From NCBI RefSeq assembly GCF_007748035.1, contig NZ_CP036278.1, positions 4,712,001 through 4,776,000 of the forward strand: DNA of 64,000 nt, in the 5' to 3' direction. This DNA is from Aeoliella mucimassa (GTDB lineage Bacteria; Planctomycetota; Planctomycetia; Pirellulales; Lacipirellulaceae). Below, piece by piece: positions 17,403-27,261 of this stretch (positions are counted from its first letter, which is position 1; every line of letters starts with the position of its first letter). Under the pieces are notes generated by a model, which ran no database searches, was not told the origin of the DNA, and saw only the letters and a list, made by a program, of their open reading frames with translations. The position numbers and the translations under genes are program-made.

Positions 17403-18260
17403 GTGGCTGCAACTGAGCCGTCGTTCTTAGTTCGTCACGAATTTCTGATTCGTCGACTTCATTCGCTGACCGGTATCTTCTTCGGCGGCTTCGTTTGTTT
17501 CCATTTATTGGTAAACGCAAGCGTGCTGGGAGGTCCTGGAGCGTTCCAGAACATGGTCCACTTTATCCACATGCCTGGCAGCATCCTGCCGCTCGTGGAA
17601 TGGACCCTGCTCTTCGCGCCGATCTTGTTCCACATGATCGTCGGTCTGGGAATGACCATGGGCATGCTGCCCAATAATAAGAACTACCCCTACGAAGCAA
17701 ACTGGCGGTACACGGTACAACGCATCACCGCGCTCTACCTGTTCTTCTTCATCCTGTACCATGTGTTCCACATGCATGGCTGGTTCCATTTCGACGCCTG
17801 GCTGCACTTGGCCGAGCGATGGGGCGGACACGTCTTCTCGCCCTACAATGCATCGTCTACCTTGAGCATGGCACTTAGCAATACGCTGATCGCCCTGCTC
17901 TACGCCCTCGGCGTGCTGTCGGCTGCCTTCCACTTCTTCAACGGCATCTGGACCGCAGGCATCACCTGGGGTATCTGGACCCGCCCCGAAGCTCAGGCCC
18001 GCGCCTTGAAGGTCTGCCTGGGTGCGTTCGTGGTGCTATCGGTTGTTGGCCTGGGAGCCATCTGGGGTGCCCGCCAAATCGATCCGGTAGAAGCCCTGCA
18101 AGTGGAAGATCGCATGTACGAGGCCAAAGTCGAAGACGGCCTGATTCCTGCGAACGAGCACAAGCGGTACGAAGGCGAGCTGCGGGAGGAAGCGGAAACG
18201 CTGAGCCTTCCGAGCGTGGAAGTGGGCGAGTCGGAACCAACCTCAACGAGCGGAGAGTAA
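17403..18260 (+). CDS. sdhC: Succinate dehydrogenase cytochrome b subunit
   Basis: The 285-residue membrane protein has five predicted helices: GIFFGGFVCFHLLVNASV, VEWTLLFAPILFHMIVGLGM, ALYLFFFILYHVFHMHGW, LSNTLIALLYALGVLSAAFHFF, and a last one near residue 205. Histidines in the helices (HLLVN, FHMIVG, YHVFHMHG, FHFFNG) are candidate haem b ligands. This is the single-subunit, di-haem type found in Bacillus SdhC and Wolinella FrdC. It anchors SdhAB and passes electrons to quinone. A charged C-terminal tail of about 60 residues is longer than usual. Start is GTG at 17403. It is the first gene of sdhCAB, 6 bp before sdhA. Confidence 0.93.
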   Translation: MAATEPSFLVRHEFLIRRLHSLTGIFFGGFVCFHLLVNASVLGGPGAFQNMVHFIHMPGSILPLVEWTLLFAPILFHMIVGLGMTMGMLPNNKNYPYEANWRYTVQRITALYLFFFILYHVFHMHGWFHFDAWLHLAERWGGHVFSPYNASSTLSMALSNTLIALLYALGVLSAAFHFFNGIWTAGITWGIWTRPEAQARALKVCLGAFVVLSVVGLGAIWGARQIDPVEALQVEDRMYEAKVEDGLIPANEHKRYEGELREEAETLSLPSVEVGESEPTSTSGE

Positions 18261-18266
18261 ACCAAA

Positions 18267-20249
18267 ATGGCCAAGCAACGTGTCCTCGTCGTAGGTGGTG
18301 GTCTTGCCGGTCTGGCAGCCGCCATGAAACTTGCCGAGCTGGACATTGCCGTCGACCTGCTTAGCCTGGTGCCGGTAAAACGCTCGCACAGCGCCTGTGC
18401 CCAAGGCGGTATCAACAGTGTGAACGACACCACTCGCCAGCTCGGCGACAGTGAGTATCTGCACTTCGACGATACCGTTTACGGTGGCGACTTCCTGCAG
18501 CATCAGCCGCCAGTGAAGGAAATGGCCGACTGGGCCCCACGGATCATCGACCTGATGGACCGCCTGGGCGTGCCGTTCAACCGCACCGTGGAAGGCTATC
18601 GCGATCAACGCCGGTTCGGTGGTACGCTCTTCAAACGAACCGCTTTTGCCGGGGCGACCACCGGTCAGCAGCTGCTCTACGCCCTGGACGAACAGGTGCG
18701 TCGCTGCCATGCCGAAGGTAAGGTCGAAATCTACGAAGGTTGGGACTACCTGGGACCGATCGTCGACGACGAAGGTCGCTGCCGTGGAGCGACGGCCCAA
18801 AACCTGGTGACCATGGAAATTCGGGCGTTCCCAGCCGACTCGGTGGTGCTTGCCACCGGTGGTTGTGGTTTGCTGTTTGGCCGTAGCACGATGAGCATGG
18901 CCTGCACCGGTAGCGCTGCCAGCCGTAGCGTGCAGTACGGTGCGAAGTACGCCAATGGCGAGTTCATTCAGGTGCATCCCACCGCGATTCCCGGTGCCGA
19001 CAAGCTTCGCTTGATGAGCGAAAGTGCCCGCGGCGAAGGTGGCCGCGTATGGGTTCCACGCACTCCTCAAGACTCGCGTCTTCCCCGCGACATTCCCGAA
19101 GAAGAGCGTTACTACTTCCTCGAAGAGCGGTATCCTAAGTACGGCAACTTGGTGCCTCGCGATATCGCGACCCGCGAGATCTTCAATGTCTGCGTGAATG
19201 AAGGCCTGAGCGTCGAAGGCGACAAGCAGTGCGTCTACCTCGACCTGACCCACATTCCGCGGGAAGAACTCGACCGCAAACTCGGCGGTATCCTTCACAT
19301 CTACGAGAAGTTCCAAGGCGTCGACCCCCGCGACCAGCCGATGAAGATCTTTCCCGCGGTGCACTACTCGATGGGCGGTCTGTGGGCCGACTACGAGCGT
19401 ACCGCTGCGGGTGGATTGAATCCCACGTCGCCGCGTAACCACGTGACCAACATCCCTGGTCTCTACGCCATCGGCGAATGCGATTACCAGTACCACGGCG
19501 GTAACCGCCTGGGTGCCAACTCGCTGCTGTCGTGCATCTTCACCGGCCTGTTTGTCGGCCCCTGCATCGCGACCGACCTCGCCTCGCTGGGTGCTTCGGC
19601 CGGCGATGAGCAGTTCGACTTGCTGATGCGTGCGGAGCGTTCCAAGAAGGAAATGGAACACAAGCAACTGCTCGACCGCCCCGCCGGCGGCGAGAATCCT
19701 TACGTCATCCACCAAGAGCTTGGTCAGGAAATGACCAAGGCCGCCACGGTGGTACGTCGCAACGATCAACTGCAATCCGCGGTCGACAAGATCTACGAAC
19801 TGCACGAACGGGCAAGGAACTGCTCGCTGTCGGACACCGGCACCTGGACCAACCAGAACGTGATGTTCACCAAGAGCTTGCTCGACATGTTCCCGCTGGC
19901 GAAGGCCCTGCTCCAAGGAGCCCTGGCTCGCGACGAATGCCGCGGTGCCCACTACAAGCCCGAGTTCGACATGCCCGGCATCGAGTCGGAAGACCCAGCC
20001 GAGCGTCGTCAACAAGCCGAAGCCTGGTGCGACAAGTTCGACGCCAAGAACAAGAAGTGGCTGAAGTCGACGATTGCCACCTTCGATTCGAAGGGCGATC
20101 CGACACTGAGCTATGAAGATGTCGATACCTCGCTCATTCCGCCCCGTCCACGCCTGTACGGCATCGTCGGTGGCGACATTATCGAACAGGTTTGGAAGGA
20201 ACGCCAGCAAAAAGCCTCGCAAGCCGAACCGGCTGGGGCCTCGAGCTAA
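18267..20249 (+). CDS. sdhA: Succinate dehydrogenase/fumarate reductase flavoprotein subunit
   Basis: The 660-residue product has the FAD dinucleotide-binding motif at the N-terminus (VLVVGGGLAGLAAAMKLAE). The HSACAQGGINS stretch has the histidine that binds FAD covalently, and active-site segments follow (VQYGAKYANGEFIQVHPTAI, SESARGEGGRVW, HYSMGGLW). It oxidises succinate to fumarate in the TCA cycle or catalyses the reverse reaction. It is the middle gene of sdhCAB, and the length is near that of Bacillus-type SdhA plus a longer C-terminal region. The pairing with a di-haem SdhC places it in the menaquinone-linked type, by family knowledge. Confidence 0.96.
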   Translation: MAKQRVLVVGGGLAGLAAAMKLAELDIAVDLLSLVPVKRSHSACAQGGINSVNDTTRQLGDSEYLHFDDTVYGGDFLQHQPPVKEMADWAPRIIDLMDRLGVPFNRTVEGYRDQRRFGGTLFKRTAFAGATTGQQLLYALDEQVRRCHAEGKVEIYEGWDYLGPIVDDEGRCRGATAQNLVTMEIRAFPADSVVLATGGCGLLFGRSTMSMACTGSAASRSVQYGAKYANGEFIQVHPTAIPGADKLRLMSESARGEGGRVWVPRTPQDSRLPRDIPEEERYYFLEERYPKYGNLVPRDIATREIFNVCVNEGLSVEGDKQCVYLDLTHIPREELDRKLGGILHIYEKFQGVDPRDQPMKIFPAVHYSMGGLWADYERTAAGGLNPTSPRNHVTNIPGLYAIGECDYQYHGGNRLGANSLLSCIFTGLFVGPCIATDLASLGASAGDEQFDLLMRAERSKKEMEHKQLLDRPAGGENPYVIHQELGQEMTKAATVVRRNDQLQSAVDKIYELHERARNCSLSDTGTWTNQNVMFTKSLLDMFPLAKALLQGALARDECRGAHYKPEFDMPGIESEDPAERRQQAEAWCDKFDAKNKKWLKSTIATFDSKGDPTLSYEDVDTSLIPPRPRLYGIVGGDIIEQVWKERQQKASQAEPAGASS

Positions 20250-20342
20250 GGTCCGCCCCGATTAAGCTTGGCGGCTACCATACCGCGTCCTACAATTTCC
20301 TATACACGCCCAAGATTACGCCAATTGTCCTGAAGGCTCGCC

Positions 20343-21185
20343 ATGACAGCTTCCGCCACCCAGCGGCAATCATTCGACGTCCGCATTCTCCGCCAGGCCG
20401 GTCCCGGTCAGCAGAGCTACTGGGAAACGTTTCGTATTCCCTACGAGCCCAACCTGAACGTCATTAGCGTGCTGCAAAAAATTGCCACGATGGCTCGCAC
20501 CGCCGAAGGCAAAGAAACCACGCCAGTCGCCTGGGACTGCAACTGCCTGGAAGAAGTCTGCGGCGCCTGCACCATGGTGATCAACGGCCGCGTTCGGCAG
20601 TCGTGCTCGGCCCTGGTCGACCGCTTGCTCGAAGAGCATGATGGCGAAATCGAGCTGCAACCAATGACCAAGTTCCCCGTGGTTCGCGACCTGATGGTCG
20701 ACCGCGGTCGCATGTTCCGTGCTCTGGAACGCGTGAAAGCCTGGGTGCCTGTCGACGATTACTACGATCGCGGTGCAGGTCCCAAGGAATCTCAAGAGTC
20801 GCAAGAACAACGCTATCCCCTGTCGGAATGCATGACTTGCGGTTGCTGCGTGGAAGCCTGCCCCCAATACCTGAAGGTCGAAGCGACTCGCCGTCCAAAC
20901 GAATCGATCGAAGAGCACGAGGCACGCCAGACCGAAGCCGAACAAGGCAAGTTCCTGGGAGCCGCTCCCATCAGCCAGGCGATACTGTTCAACGATCACA
21001 CAACTGGCGGCATGATTTCCGACCAGCGTCTGGAAGCGTTGACCTCGGCCGGCGGCATCCAGGTCTGCGGCAACTCGCAAAACTGCGTGTCGGTCTGCCC
21101 CAAAGAAATCCCGCTGACCACCTCGATCGCTCGTGCCGGCCGCCAGGCTACTTGGTACAGCTTCAAGACAATCTTCGATCGCTAA
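20343..21185 (+). CDS. sdhB: Succinate dehydrogenase/fumarate reductase iron-sulfur subunit
   Basis: The 280-residue product has a plant-type [2Fe-2S] domain with C66, C68, C73, C76 (DCNCLEEVCGAC) and a later Cys. A C-terminal domain carries C163-M-T-C-G-C-C-V-E-A-C for [4Fe-4S] and CGNSQNCVSVCPKEIP for the [3Fe-4S]/[4Fe-4S] pair. It transfers electrons from the SdhA flavin to the SdhC haems. It lies 93 bp after sdhA on the same strand and closes the sdhCAB operon. The fold, motif order and length fit the Bacillus/Wolinella subclass. Confidence 0.95.
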   Translation: MTASATQRQSFDVRILRQAGPGQQSYWETFRIPYEPNLNVISVLQKIATMARTAEGKETTPVAWDCNCLEEVCGACTMVINGRVRQSCSALVDRLLEEHDGEIELQPMTKFPVVRDLMVDRGRMFRALERVKAWVPVDDYYDRGAGPKESQESQEQRYPLSECMTCGCCVEACPQYLKVEATRRPNESIEEHEARQTEAEQGKFLGAAPISQAILFNDHTTGGMISDQRLEALTSAGGIQVCGNSQNCVSVCPKEIPLTTSIARAGRQATWYSFKTIFDR

Positions 21186-21277
21186 GCGACTTTGGTGCGT
21201 ACACTATCGTAGAGCGAGGGCTACTCCGTAGCTTTGACCTAGCCGATAGTGAAAACCACATTTCCCTTAGCGACCGC

Positions 21278-21592
21278 ATGCACGACAGCACCCCCCGGCA
21301 ATCGACCGAGTTGCTCATCGGCAACGAACCACGCCGCACCACGCGACTGCATGTCGCGGTGTCCATTATGGGTGCGGTGCTAGTCTCGCTATTACTGGTG
21401 AACTTGGTCGCGTACGCCTCGCCCGAGACTGCCTCGCAGCTATCGGGAAACTCCAAAGCAAGTAACTACCGCTGCACGACGGGCGGATGCTGCTCGTCCT
21501 TTACCCCGGTCGGCATGCCAGAGTCTTGCTTTCTGGACCCAGCCACCGCACCACCCGCCAGGCCGGTGGACGACACCGCACCTGCTCAGTAG
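21278..21592 (+). CDS. Small single-pass membrane protein with Cys-rich tail, unknown function
   Basis: The 104-residue frame begins with ATG at 21278, in the gap between sdhB and the convergent smc gene. It has a charged N-terminus, one clear membrane helix (VSIMGAVLVSLLLVNLVAYA, about 32-51), a Ser/Asn linker and a short cysteine cluster (YRCTTGGCCSSF), then a proline-rich end. No family is recognised. The TM segment and absence of a competing gene on the other strand support it as coding; no ribosome-binding site is evident. Confidence 0.5.
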   Translation: MHDSTPRQSTELLIGNEPRRTTRLHVAVSIMGAVLVSLLLVNLVAYASPETASQLSGNSKASNYRCTTGGCCSSFTPVGMPESCFLDPATAPPARPVDDTAPAQ

Positions 21593-21623
21593 GTCGCTCG
21601 CGGCGACACCTGCAGGTCTGAGT

Positions 21624-24600
21624 CTAGGCCGCTTTCCGATCCGAAGCGGCCGGTTTAGCAGTCGGCTTAATGAACCCGTCGTCGGTCACGTCGTCGAACC
21701 GTACGGAGACCTGCTTCGAGATACCAGATTCTTGCATCGTGACCCCGTAAATGGTGTCCGCTCCGGTCATCGTCTTCTTCGAGTGACTCACCACCACGAA
21801 CTGCGTCGACGACAGGAAGTCGGACAACACACCAACGAACCTGCCGATGTTCGCTTCGTCGAGCGCGGCGTCGACTTCGTCGAGAATGCAGAACGGGCTC
21901 GGCTTGCTGCGGAACATTGCCAGCAGCAAGGCCACGCAGGTCATGGTCTTCTCGCCACCCGAGAGCAGCGAAATAGTACGCGTGTCTTTGCCAGGCGGGC
22001 AGGCTCGGATCTCGACACCGCATTCCAGCGCGTCGTCCCCTTCGGCATCCTCCAGCAGAATGTCGGCCTCACCGCCACCGAACAGCCGGCGGAACAACTC
22101 CTTGAAGTGCCCGCGAACCGTTTCGACCGTGGAGAGGAACAGCTGACGGCTTTCGCTGTTCAGCTTCGACATCAGCCGCTCCAGGCTGGCCTTGGCTTGC
22201 GACAGGTCGTTGTACTGGGCCGAGATCGACTCGAACCGCGATTCAATCTCTTCCAGTTCTTCTAGCGCATCGACGTTCACCGCTCCGATGCGATGGAGCC
22301 CGTCGCGGATCTGGTTGATCTCTGTCTCGATCTGCTTGCGATCGATCGCGGGCCGCTCGGCGGGAGCCTGTGCAGCCACGGTCGGCAGGTCGATCTCGTA
22401 ATCTTCTTGCAAGCGGTCTACCAAGGCTTGTCGCTGATGTTCGAGCTTGGCCAGGGTGACCTCCAACTGCGATCGGCGGGCTTGCGATTCGTCGATCTGC
22501 CGCCGGGCAGCTTGCAGCTTCTTGTTCAGCTCGTCGCGTTGTTCGCTAATCTCTTTGCGCTTTACTTGGTGCAGTTCTCGCTGCGGCAACAACTCCTGCA
22601 ACTGGGTGTTCAGCTCCGCGAGCTCCGCTTCCAACCGCTCGCGTTCGCCGCCGAGATTCTGGAGCCTGGTCTGCAAGGTTTCCGCATGCTTGCTCAGCTC
22701 CTCCAAAACTTCGCTCGTCGCCCGTCTCTCGGTCGCGTGTTGCAGCGAGGTTCGTAGCATCTCCACTTTGCTTCCCAGCTTGGCCAGTTCGAGCTGCTGC
22801 TGGTTTTCCTTCTCCACCAACTCCTTGCGAACTCGCGAGGCCTCGTCGAGCCGGGCGGAAAAGTCTTCGCGGAGCGTCGCCAGGCGGGCGCACTGCTCTT
22901 CGAGCGTGACAATCGCCGCGCGGGTGCGTTCGATCTCTTGGTCCAACGATTCGGTTTGGGCCGCTTGCGACTCGACAAAGCTCCCAGCCTCTGCGGCTCG
23001 CTTGACGTTCACTTCGCGCTGCGTTTGCAGCACGGCAAGACGTTCGCGAGTCGCTGCCAGATGCTGAATCGCCTGACGATTATTCTCAAACGCGTCGGAG
23101 GATTGCTGCTGAATGCTGGTGATGGTCGCTTCCAGCTCCCGCTGCTGTTTGGCCAACTGATCGACGTCAGTTTTCAGCTCGACCGCTTGGGCTCTCAGCT
23201 GCTCGATGTTTTGCCGACGAGTTAGCGACGTCCGCGCTTCGTCGCGCAGGCCAGCAACGATGGTGCCATCGGCCCCGACTACATCGCCATCGGCGGTCAC
23301 GAAATTCAGTCCGGTCTCCATGCCGCTCAGTCGATGGGCGGTAGCGAGCGAATCGACCAGCCAGGTGCGGCCAAGCAACCGGCGAATCAATGGTTGATAG
23401 GGAGCCTCGCTATCGACAAACTGATCGGCCCGTCCCCACACGCCCGGTTCGTCGGAGAGATCGAGCTGGTCGATAGCAGCCGGAGGCGATCGCCAGTCGA
23501 GCCGCATCATCCTCGCTCCAGGGGGAAGCTCCCCAGCGTGGTCGAGCAGGTTCACCGATGAAGGTACCAGCACGTACTCGGCCAGCGCTCCGAGCGCCGC
23601 CTCGATGATGGGAGCGGTATCGACATCCACGTGCAGCACGTCGGCAACCAACTGCGGACGAATACCGAACGTTTGCGAAACAAACTCTCGCACCTGCTGA
23701 CTCGTCGCTTGCTGCTGACGATCGATCTCGCCGATGAGTTCGATGCGATGCTTGCAGGCGACCAGCTCCGACTCGGCCCGCTGATGTTCGCGACGCACTT
23801 CGTCCAGGCGTCTCTGGCTGGCTGCCAAACGGTCGCGCGACTGAGAGAGCTCCGCTTCACTGGAGTTCGACTCATGCTCTGCGCCAGAGTGCTTGGTGGT
23901 GAGTTCTTCGATCTCCTGATTTAGCTTTTCCAACTGCTCGCGCAAATCGGCCAGCTCGGCAATCAAACGAGCGACTTGCTCCTTCTGAGCTTGCTGTCGA
24001 TCGATGTTCGACTCGAGCTTTTGGCTCATCAAATTGCGGCGATTCTCAGTCGCGGCGTGACGCTCGGCGATGTCCTGAGCTTGAATTTCCAAACGCTCCA
24101 CCAGCGTGGTTTGCTCGTGCAGACGCTGGCTAGTATCGGCCAACACGCGGCTGTTTTCGTCGTAGTCGCTCTCGGCGACTTCCAATTTGGCCGCCAACGA
24201 ATCGCGATCGGCCCCATCCGTGGCCGGCGTCGCTTCGGCCGCGCGGCGCTGCTCTTCGAGCGATTTCAGGTTGGCTTCGAGGTCCTGCTTGCGGCCATCA
24301 AAGCCGTTGAGTGTCGCCTGGCAACTGGCGATGCGTTCGCGAAGCGTGGTAACTTGCTCGTCGCAAGCATCGTAGGCCGCTTGGGCGTTGGCCAGTGACT
24401 CAGCCAGTTTCGGCAACTGGTTATCAGCCTCCTCCATCCACTCTCGACGGGCTGTGTCGTCGGTCTGGAAGTTGCCCAGCTCGCCGGCCACGTTATCGAT
24501 GCGTTCCGATAGCCGAAACCAGTCGGCAATGCCGATCTCGGTGCGGAGCTCCTTGAGTCGCTTCACTCCTTCGCGATAACGCTGCGCCTTACCCGCCTGC

Positions 24601-25223
24601 ATGCGGATGCTTCGCAGCCGACTCTCGACCTCGTCGACGATGTCCGACAGTCGCAGCAGGTTCTGTTCGACTCGCGCTAACCGGCGAGCAGCGTCCTGAC
24701 GTTTGGCGCGAAAGCGACTGATGCCGGCGGCTTCTTCAAAAATCGCCCGGCGATCCCGTGGCGACGCTTGCAGCAGCGCATCGACCTTGCCTTGCTCGAT
24801 GATGCTATAAGCTTCGGTGCCGATACCGGTGCCAGCCAGGAGGTCGCGAATGTCGCGCCGCCGACAGGCCGATCCGTTGATCAGGTACTCCCCTTCCCCG
24901 CTGCGATACACCCGGCGGGTGATCGCCACCTCGCGGCCCAGGCGTTCGCCGCCGTAGTTGCCATCGCGGTTGTCGAGTACCAAAGTGACTTCCGCCATGT
25001 TCAACGGGCTGCGACTGCCAGACCCGTTGAAGATCACGTCGGTCATCTCCGATCCACGTAGGCTTTTGGCACTTTGTGAACCGAGCACCCACTTAATTGA
25101 GTCGACTACGTTCGACTTGCCCGAACCATTCGGCCCCACGACGACCGTAATGCCCTCGTGGAACTCGAATCGCGTCTTGTCCGCGAAGCTCTTAAAGCCA
25201 ACAAGTTCGAGCGCTTTGAGCAT
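21624..25223 (-). CDS. smc: Chromosome segregation ATPase SMC
   Basis: The 1,199-residue product has the full SMC layout. The N-terminal ATPase half carries Walker A (GPNGSGKSNVVDSIKWVLG, near residue 32) and a first coiled coil covers about 170-490. The hinge spans about 510-680 and the second coiled coil 690-1030. The C-terminal half has the ABC signature (LSGGEKTMTCVALLLAMF) and Walker B/D-loop (FCILDEVDAALDEANIGRF). It forms condensin-like dimers that organise and segregate the chromosome, normally with ScpA and ScpB, which are not in this window. It is followed upstream by the FlgI-like gene on the same strand after 60 bp. The length is normal for bacterial SMC. Confidence 0.97.
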   Translation of the reverse strand: MLKALELVGFKSFADKTRFEFHEGITVVVGPNGSGKSNVVDSIKWVLGSQSAKSLRGSEMTDVIFNGSGSRSPLNMAEVTLVLDNRDGNYGGERLGREVAITRRVYRSGEGEYLINGSACRRRDIRDLLAGTGIGTEAYSIIEQGKVDALLQASPRDRRAIFEEAAGISRFRAKRQDAARRLARVEQNLLRLSDIVDEVESRLRSIRMQAGKAQRYREGVKRLKELRTEIGIADWFRLSERIDNVAGELGNFQTDDTARREWMEEADNQLPKLAESLANAQAAYDACDEQVTTLRERIASCQATLNGFDGRKQDLEANLKSLEEQRRAAEATPATDGADRDSLAAKLEVAESDYDENSRVLADTSQRLHEQTTLVERLEIQAQDIAERHAATENRRNLMSQKLESNIDRQQAQKEQVARLIAELADLREQLEKLNQEIEELTTKHSGAEHESNSSEAELSQSRDRLAASQRRLDEVRREHQRAESELVACKHRIELIGEIDRQQQATSQQVREFVSQTFGIRPQLVADVLHVDVDTAPIIEAALGALAEYVLVPSSVNLLDHAGELPPGARMMRLDWRSPPAAIDQLDLSDEPGVWGRADQFVDSEAPYQPLIRRLLGRTWLVDSLATAHRLSGMETGLNFVTADGDVVGADGTIVAGLRDEARTSLTRRQNIEQLRAQAVELKTDVDQLAKQQRELEATITSIQQQSSDAFENNRQAIQHLAATRERLAVLQTQREVNVKRAAEAGSFVESQAAQTESLDQEIERTRAAIVTLEEQCARLATLREDFSARLDEASRVRKELVEKENQQQLELAKLGSKVEMLRTSLQHATERRATSEVLEELSKHAETLQTRLQNLGGERERLEAELAELNTQLQELLPQRELHQVKRKEISEQRDELNKKLQAARRQIDESQARRSQLEVTLAKLEHQRQALVDRLQEDYEIDLPTVAAQAPAERPAIDRKQIETEINQIRDGLHRIGAVNVDALEELEEIESRFESISAQYNDLSQAKASLERLMSKLNSESRQLFLSTVETVRGHFKELFRRLFGGGEADILLEDAEGDDALECGVEIRACPPGKDTRTISLLSGGEKTMTCVALLLAMFRSKPSPFCILDEVDAALDEANIGRFVGVLSDFLSSTQFVVVSHSKKTMTGADTIYGVTMQESGISKQVSVRFDDVTDDGFIKPTAKPAASDRKAA

Positions 25224-25283
25224 CGGAACGGAACATTCGGGAACATAGGTAGCAAAGCGGGACGGTCGCAGGCGTCCAGAAGT

Positions 25284-27047
25284 TTACGACTTGTACTTAA
25301 ACAGATCGGGCAGCGGTGTGGCCAGATCAAAATGCGAGCCTTCTTCGACTTCGCCTTGATCGTCCCCTTCACCATCGCGTTGATATTCGCGACCTGGCTT
25401 GGGCAACGCGTCGACGCGGAGTCGCGAATCGAGAGCACCACACTTCTTGGCGGCTTGCAGCACCTGCACCACGTCGGGGTAAGTGCCTTCGAGTTCGACG
25501 ATGGTGCGAATCAGCTCGTCGATTTCGGGCTCAATCACCCGTCGTTCTGGTTCGCTACCCCGCTTCAAGCGGCTGATGACCAGCTGATTGTTGCGAGTAC
25601 CGTTGACGATAAGCCCCGAACCAGCTTCCACCAACAATGGCAGCTTCAGCGGTGGTTGCTCACCAAACAGTACGATTTCAGGACGCAGGCTGTTGGTCAC
25701 GTGTACCATCGGAGGACCTTGCACGCTGTTCAGGCGGTGGTAGCTAAACGAACCATTCATGTCGAAGCCAGCAATCGCTGGGTCATGAGGATTCATCGCC
25801 CACAGCGAGCGGAAGGCGCCATAACGCGTTTCAGCGCTATCGGCCGACAGCAGGCTATACAGTGCGTTGAATGCTTCGAGATCGTCCATCGCACTCAATG
25901 CAGCCATGGCATTGATGCGGAACGCGGGCTCGTCGCGAGCGACTTGCGCCAGCACTTCCACGGCCGAGGTGTCGTCGAGGTAGGCCAAGGCTTCGGCGGC
26001 GTAGAATCGTACTTCGGTGTCGCTCGAGGCCATGCCTTTTTGCAGTAGTTCGATCGCTTGCGCGTCGCCCAAGGCTTCGAGTTGCAGCGCCGCTTTGGCA
26101 GCGGTAAGCGGGTCGAGTATTTGCTCGGCCAATACTAGCACGCGTTGCTGCTGCTGGTTGCCAGTTTCGTTCACGGCAATACTCTGCAGCACGCGAACGT
26201 AGCGGCCAATGTTGTCTTTGTACCGAGGGTGGACCGAGATCTCGACGTACTCGTCGTTCTTCGGATCTGCAACGCCTCGCTTGTGACCTTCGATTCGAGT
26301 GTGGAAGCGAAGGTTGATACTTTTCGCAAGGCGTGTTGCCATTTGCACCGACTTGTACCGGTCGTCGATCACGAGTCCCATCGGGCGCGACTTCACCGCG
26401 ACACCGCCACCGAGCACACGACCGCGCGTGGCGTAGGGTTCGTCCTCTTCGCCAGTAGCACTGGGGTCGACCAGAATGGCACCCTCGGCAACACCGAGAA
26501 TGTGGCCCGAACGAATCTGCTGACCGAGCACGGCCAGTTCGGTCATGCGCGCCGACAACAACCAACCGCCACGAAGGCTGGTGGTTTCGCTACGTGTGGG
26601 GGTTCGCACTTCGACGTCGAAGCGATCGCCTTCCTGAATGCCGGGACGCAAGAAACCTCGCACGAGCACCAGCGACGTGCTAGTCGACGCGAGCAACTGC
26701 TCCGCATGTTGAATGTTGTGACGGTTGATTTCGGCCATTAACGCTGCCCGCTGAGGAGTGGGAGCGGGATCTTCGCCGGTGCCGTCGAGTCCGGTCACCA
26801 ACGAGATGGCTTCGATCTTCACGTAGTCCATGCCAGAGGGATGCGTGTACTTTCCAACCAGATCGGGCGCTTCGTCCGATAGGTCTTCGAGTGTTTTGGT
26901 TTCCTTCTCACGGCCAGGCAAACCAATGTAACTCATGCAGCCCACCGACATACTGATCCCAAGCAAGCAAACCACCAACAGTGGTTCTGGACCAGAGAAG
27001 ATTCGTTGCGATAAGCGTTCCCGTCGCATCATGCTGGGGTGCTCCAT
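25284..27047 (-). CDS. Lipoprotein with FlgI (flagellar P-ring)-like domain fused to HEAT repeats
   Basis: The 587-residue product has a signal sequence ending in a lipobox-like SMSVGC (Cys37). The next part (about 55-300) resembles FlgI, which forms the flagellar P ring: LVTGLDGTGEDPAPTPQRAA, then LVRGFLRPGIQEGDRFDVEV, SLRGGWLLSA and GHILGVAEGAILVD follow the FlgI order. From about 305 to 430 there are HEAT-like helical repeats (DPLTAAKAALQLEALGDAQA, SDTEVRFYAAEALAYLDDTSA, FRINAMAALSAMDDLEAF). No flagellar gene is nearby. FlgI itself is about 360 residues, secreted and not a lipoprotein, so this may be a repurposed ring or secretin-like envelope component. Alternative start ATGs lie five and six codons in. 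Confidence 0.75.
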   Translation of the reverse strand: MEHPSMMRRERLSQRIFSGPEPLLVVCLLGISMSVGCMSYIGLPGREKETKTLEDLSDEAPDLVGKYTHPSGMDYVKIEAISLVTGLDGTGEDPAPTPQRAALMAEINRHNIQHAEQLLASTSTSLVLVRGFLRPGIQEGDRFDVEVRTPTRSETTSLRGGWLLSARMTELAVLGQQIRSGHILGVAEGAILVDPSATGEEDEPYATRGRVLGGGVAVKSRPMGLVIDDRYKSVQMATRLAKSINLRFHTRIEGHKRGVADPKNDEYVEISVHPRYKDNIGRYVRVLQSIAVNETGNQQQQRVLVLAEQILDPLTAAKAALQLEALGDAQAIELLQKGMASSDTEVRFYAAEALAYLDDTSAVEVLAQVARDEPAFRINAMAALSAMDDLEAFNALYSLLSADSAETRYGAFRSLWAMNPHDPAIAGFDMNGSFSYHRLNSVQGPPMVHVTNSLRPEIVLFGEQPPLKLPLLVEAGSGLIVNGTRNNQLVISRLKRGSEPERRVIEPEIDELIRTIVELEGTYPDVVQVLQAAKKCGALDSRLRVDALPKPGREYQRDGEGDDQGEVEEGSHFDLATPLPDLFKYKS

Positions 27048-27261
27048 CCGGCAACCGTGCCGGCGTAATAAGGATGCTAACTCGTCGAAGCTCGCGTTGC
27101 GCTTCCTGCGCGTAGAACTTCAACGCAAATATAAAATTCGACGGCGGAGATTACCTAGAGTAGAAGATGCGGTCAAGGCGATCCGGCAACTTTGGCAAAG
27201 TATTTGCTCGTGTCTGCTAGCACTTGTGCTCTGAACACGAGCTTCGCACGCCACTGCAATC

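Noticed and set aside
18243-20222. Long minus-strand open frame (659 codons) opposite sdhA
   Set aside because: sdhA is unambiguous with all motifs; the antisense product has no signal, no motif and atypical His/Val/Gln-rich composition.
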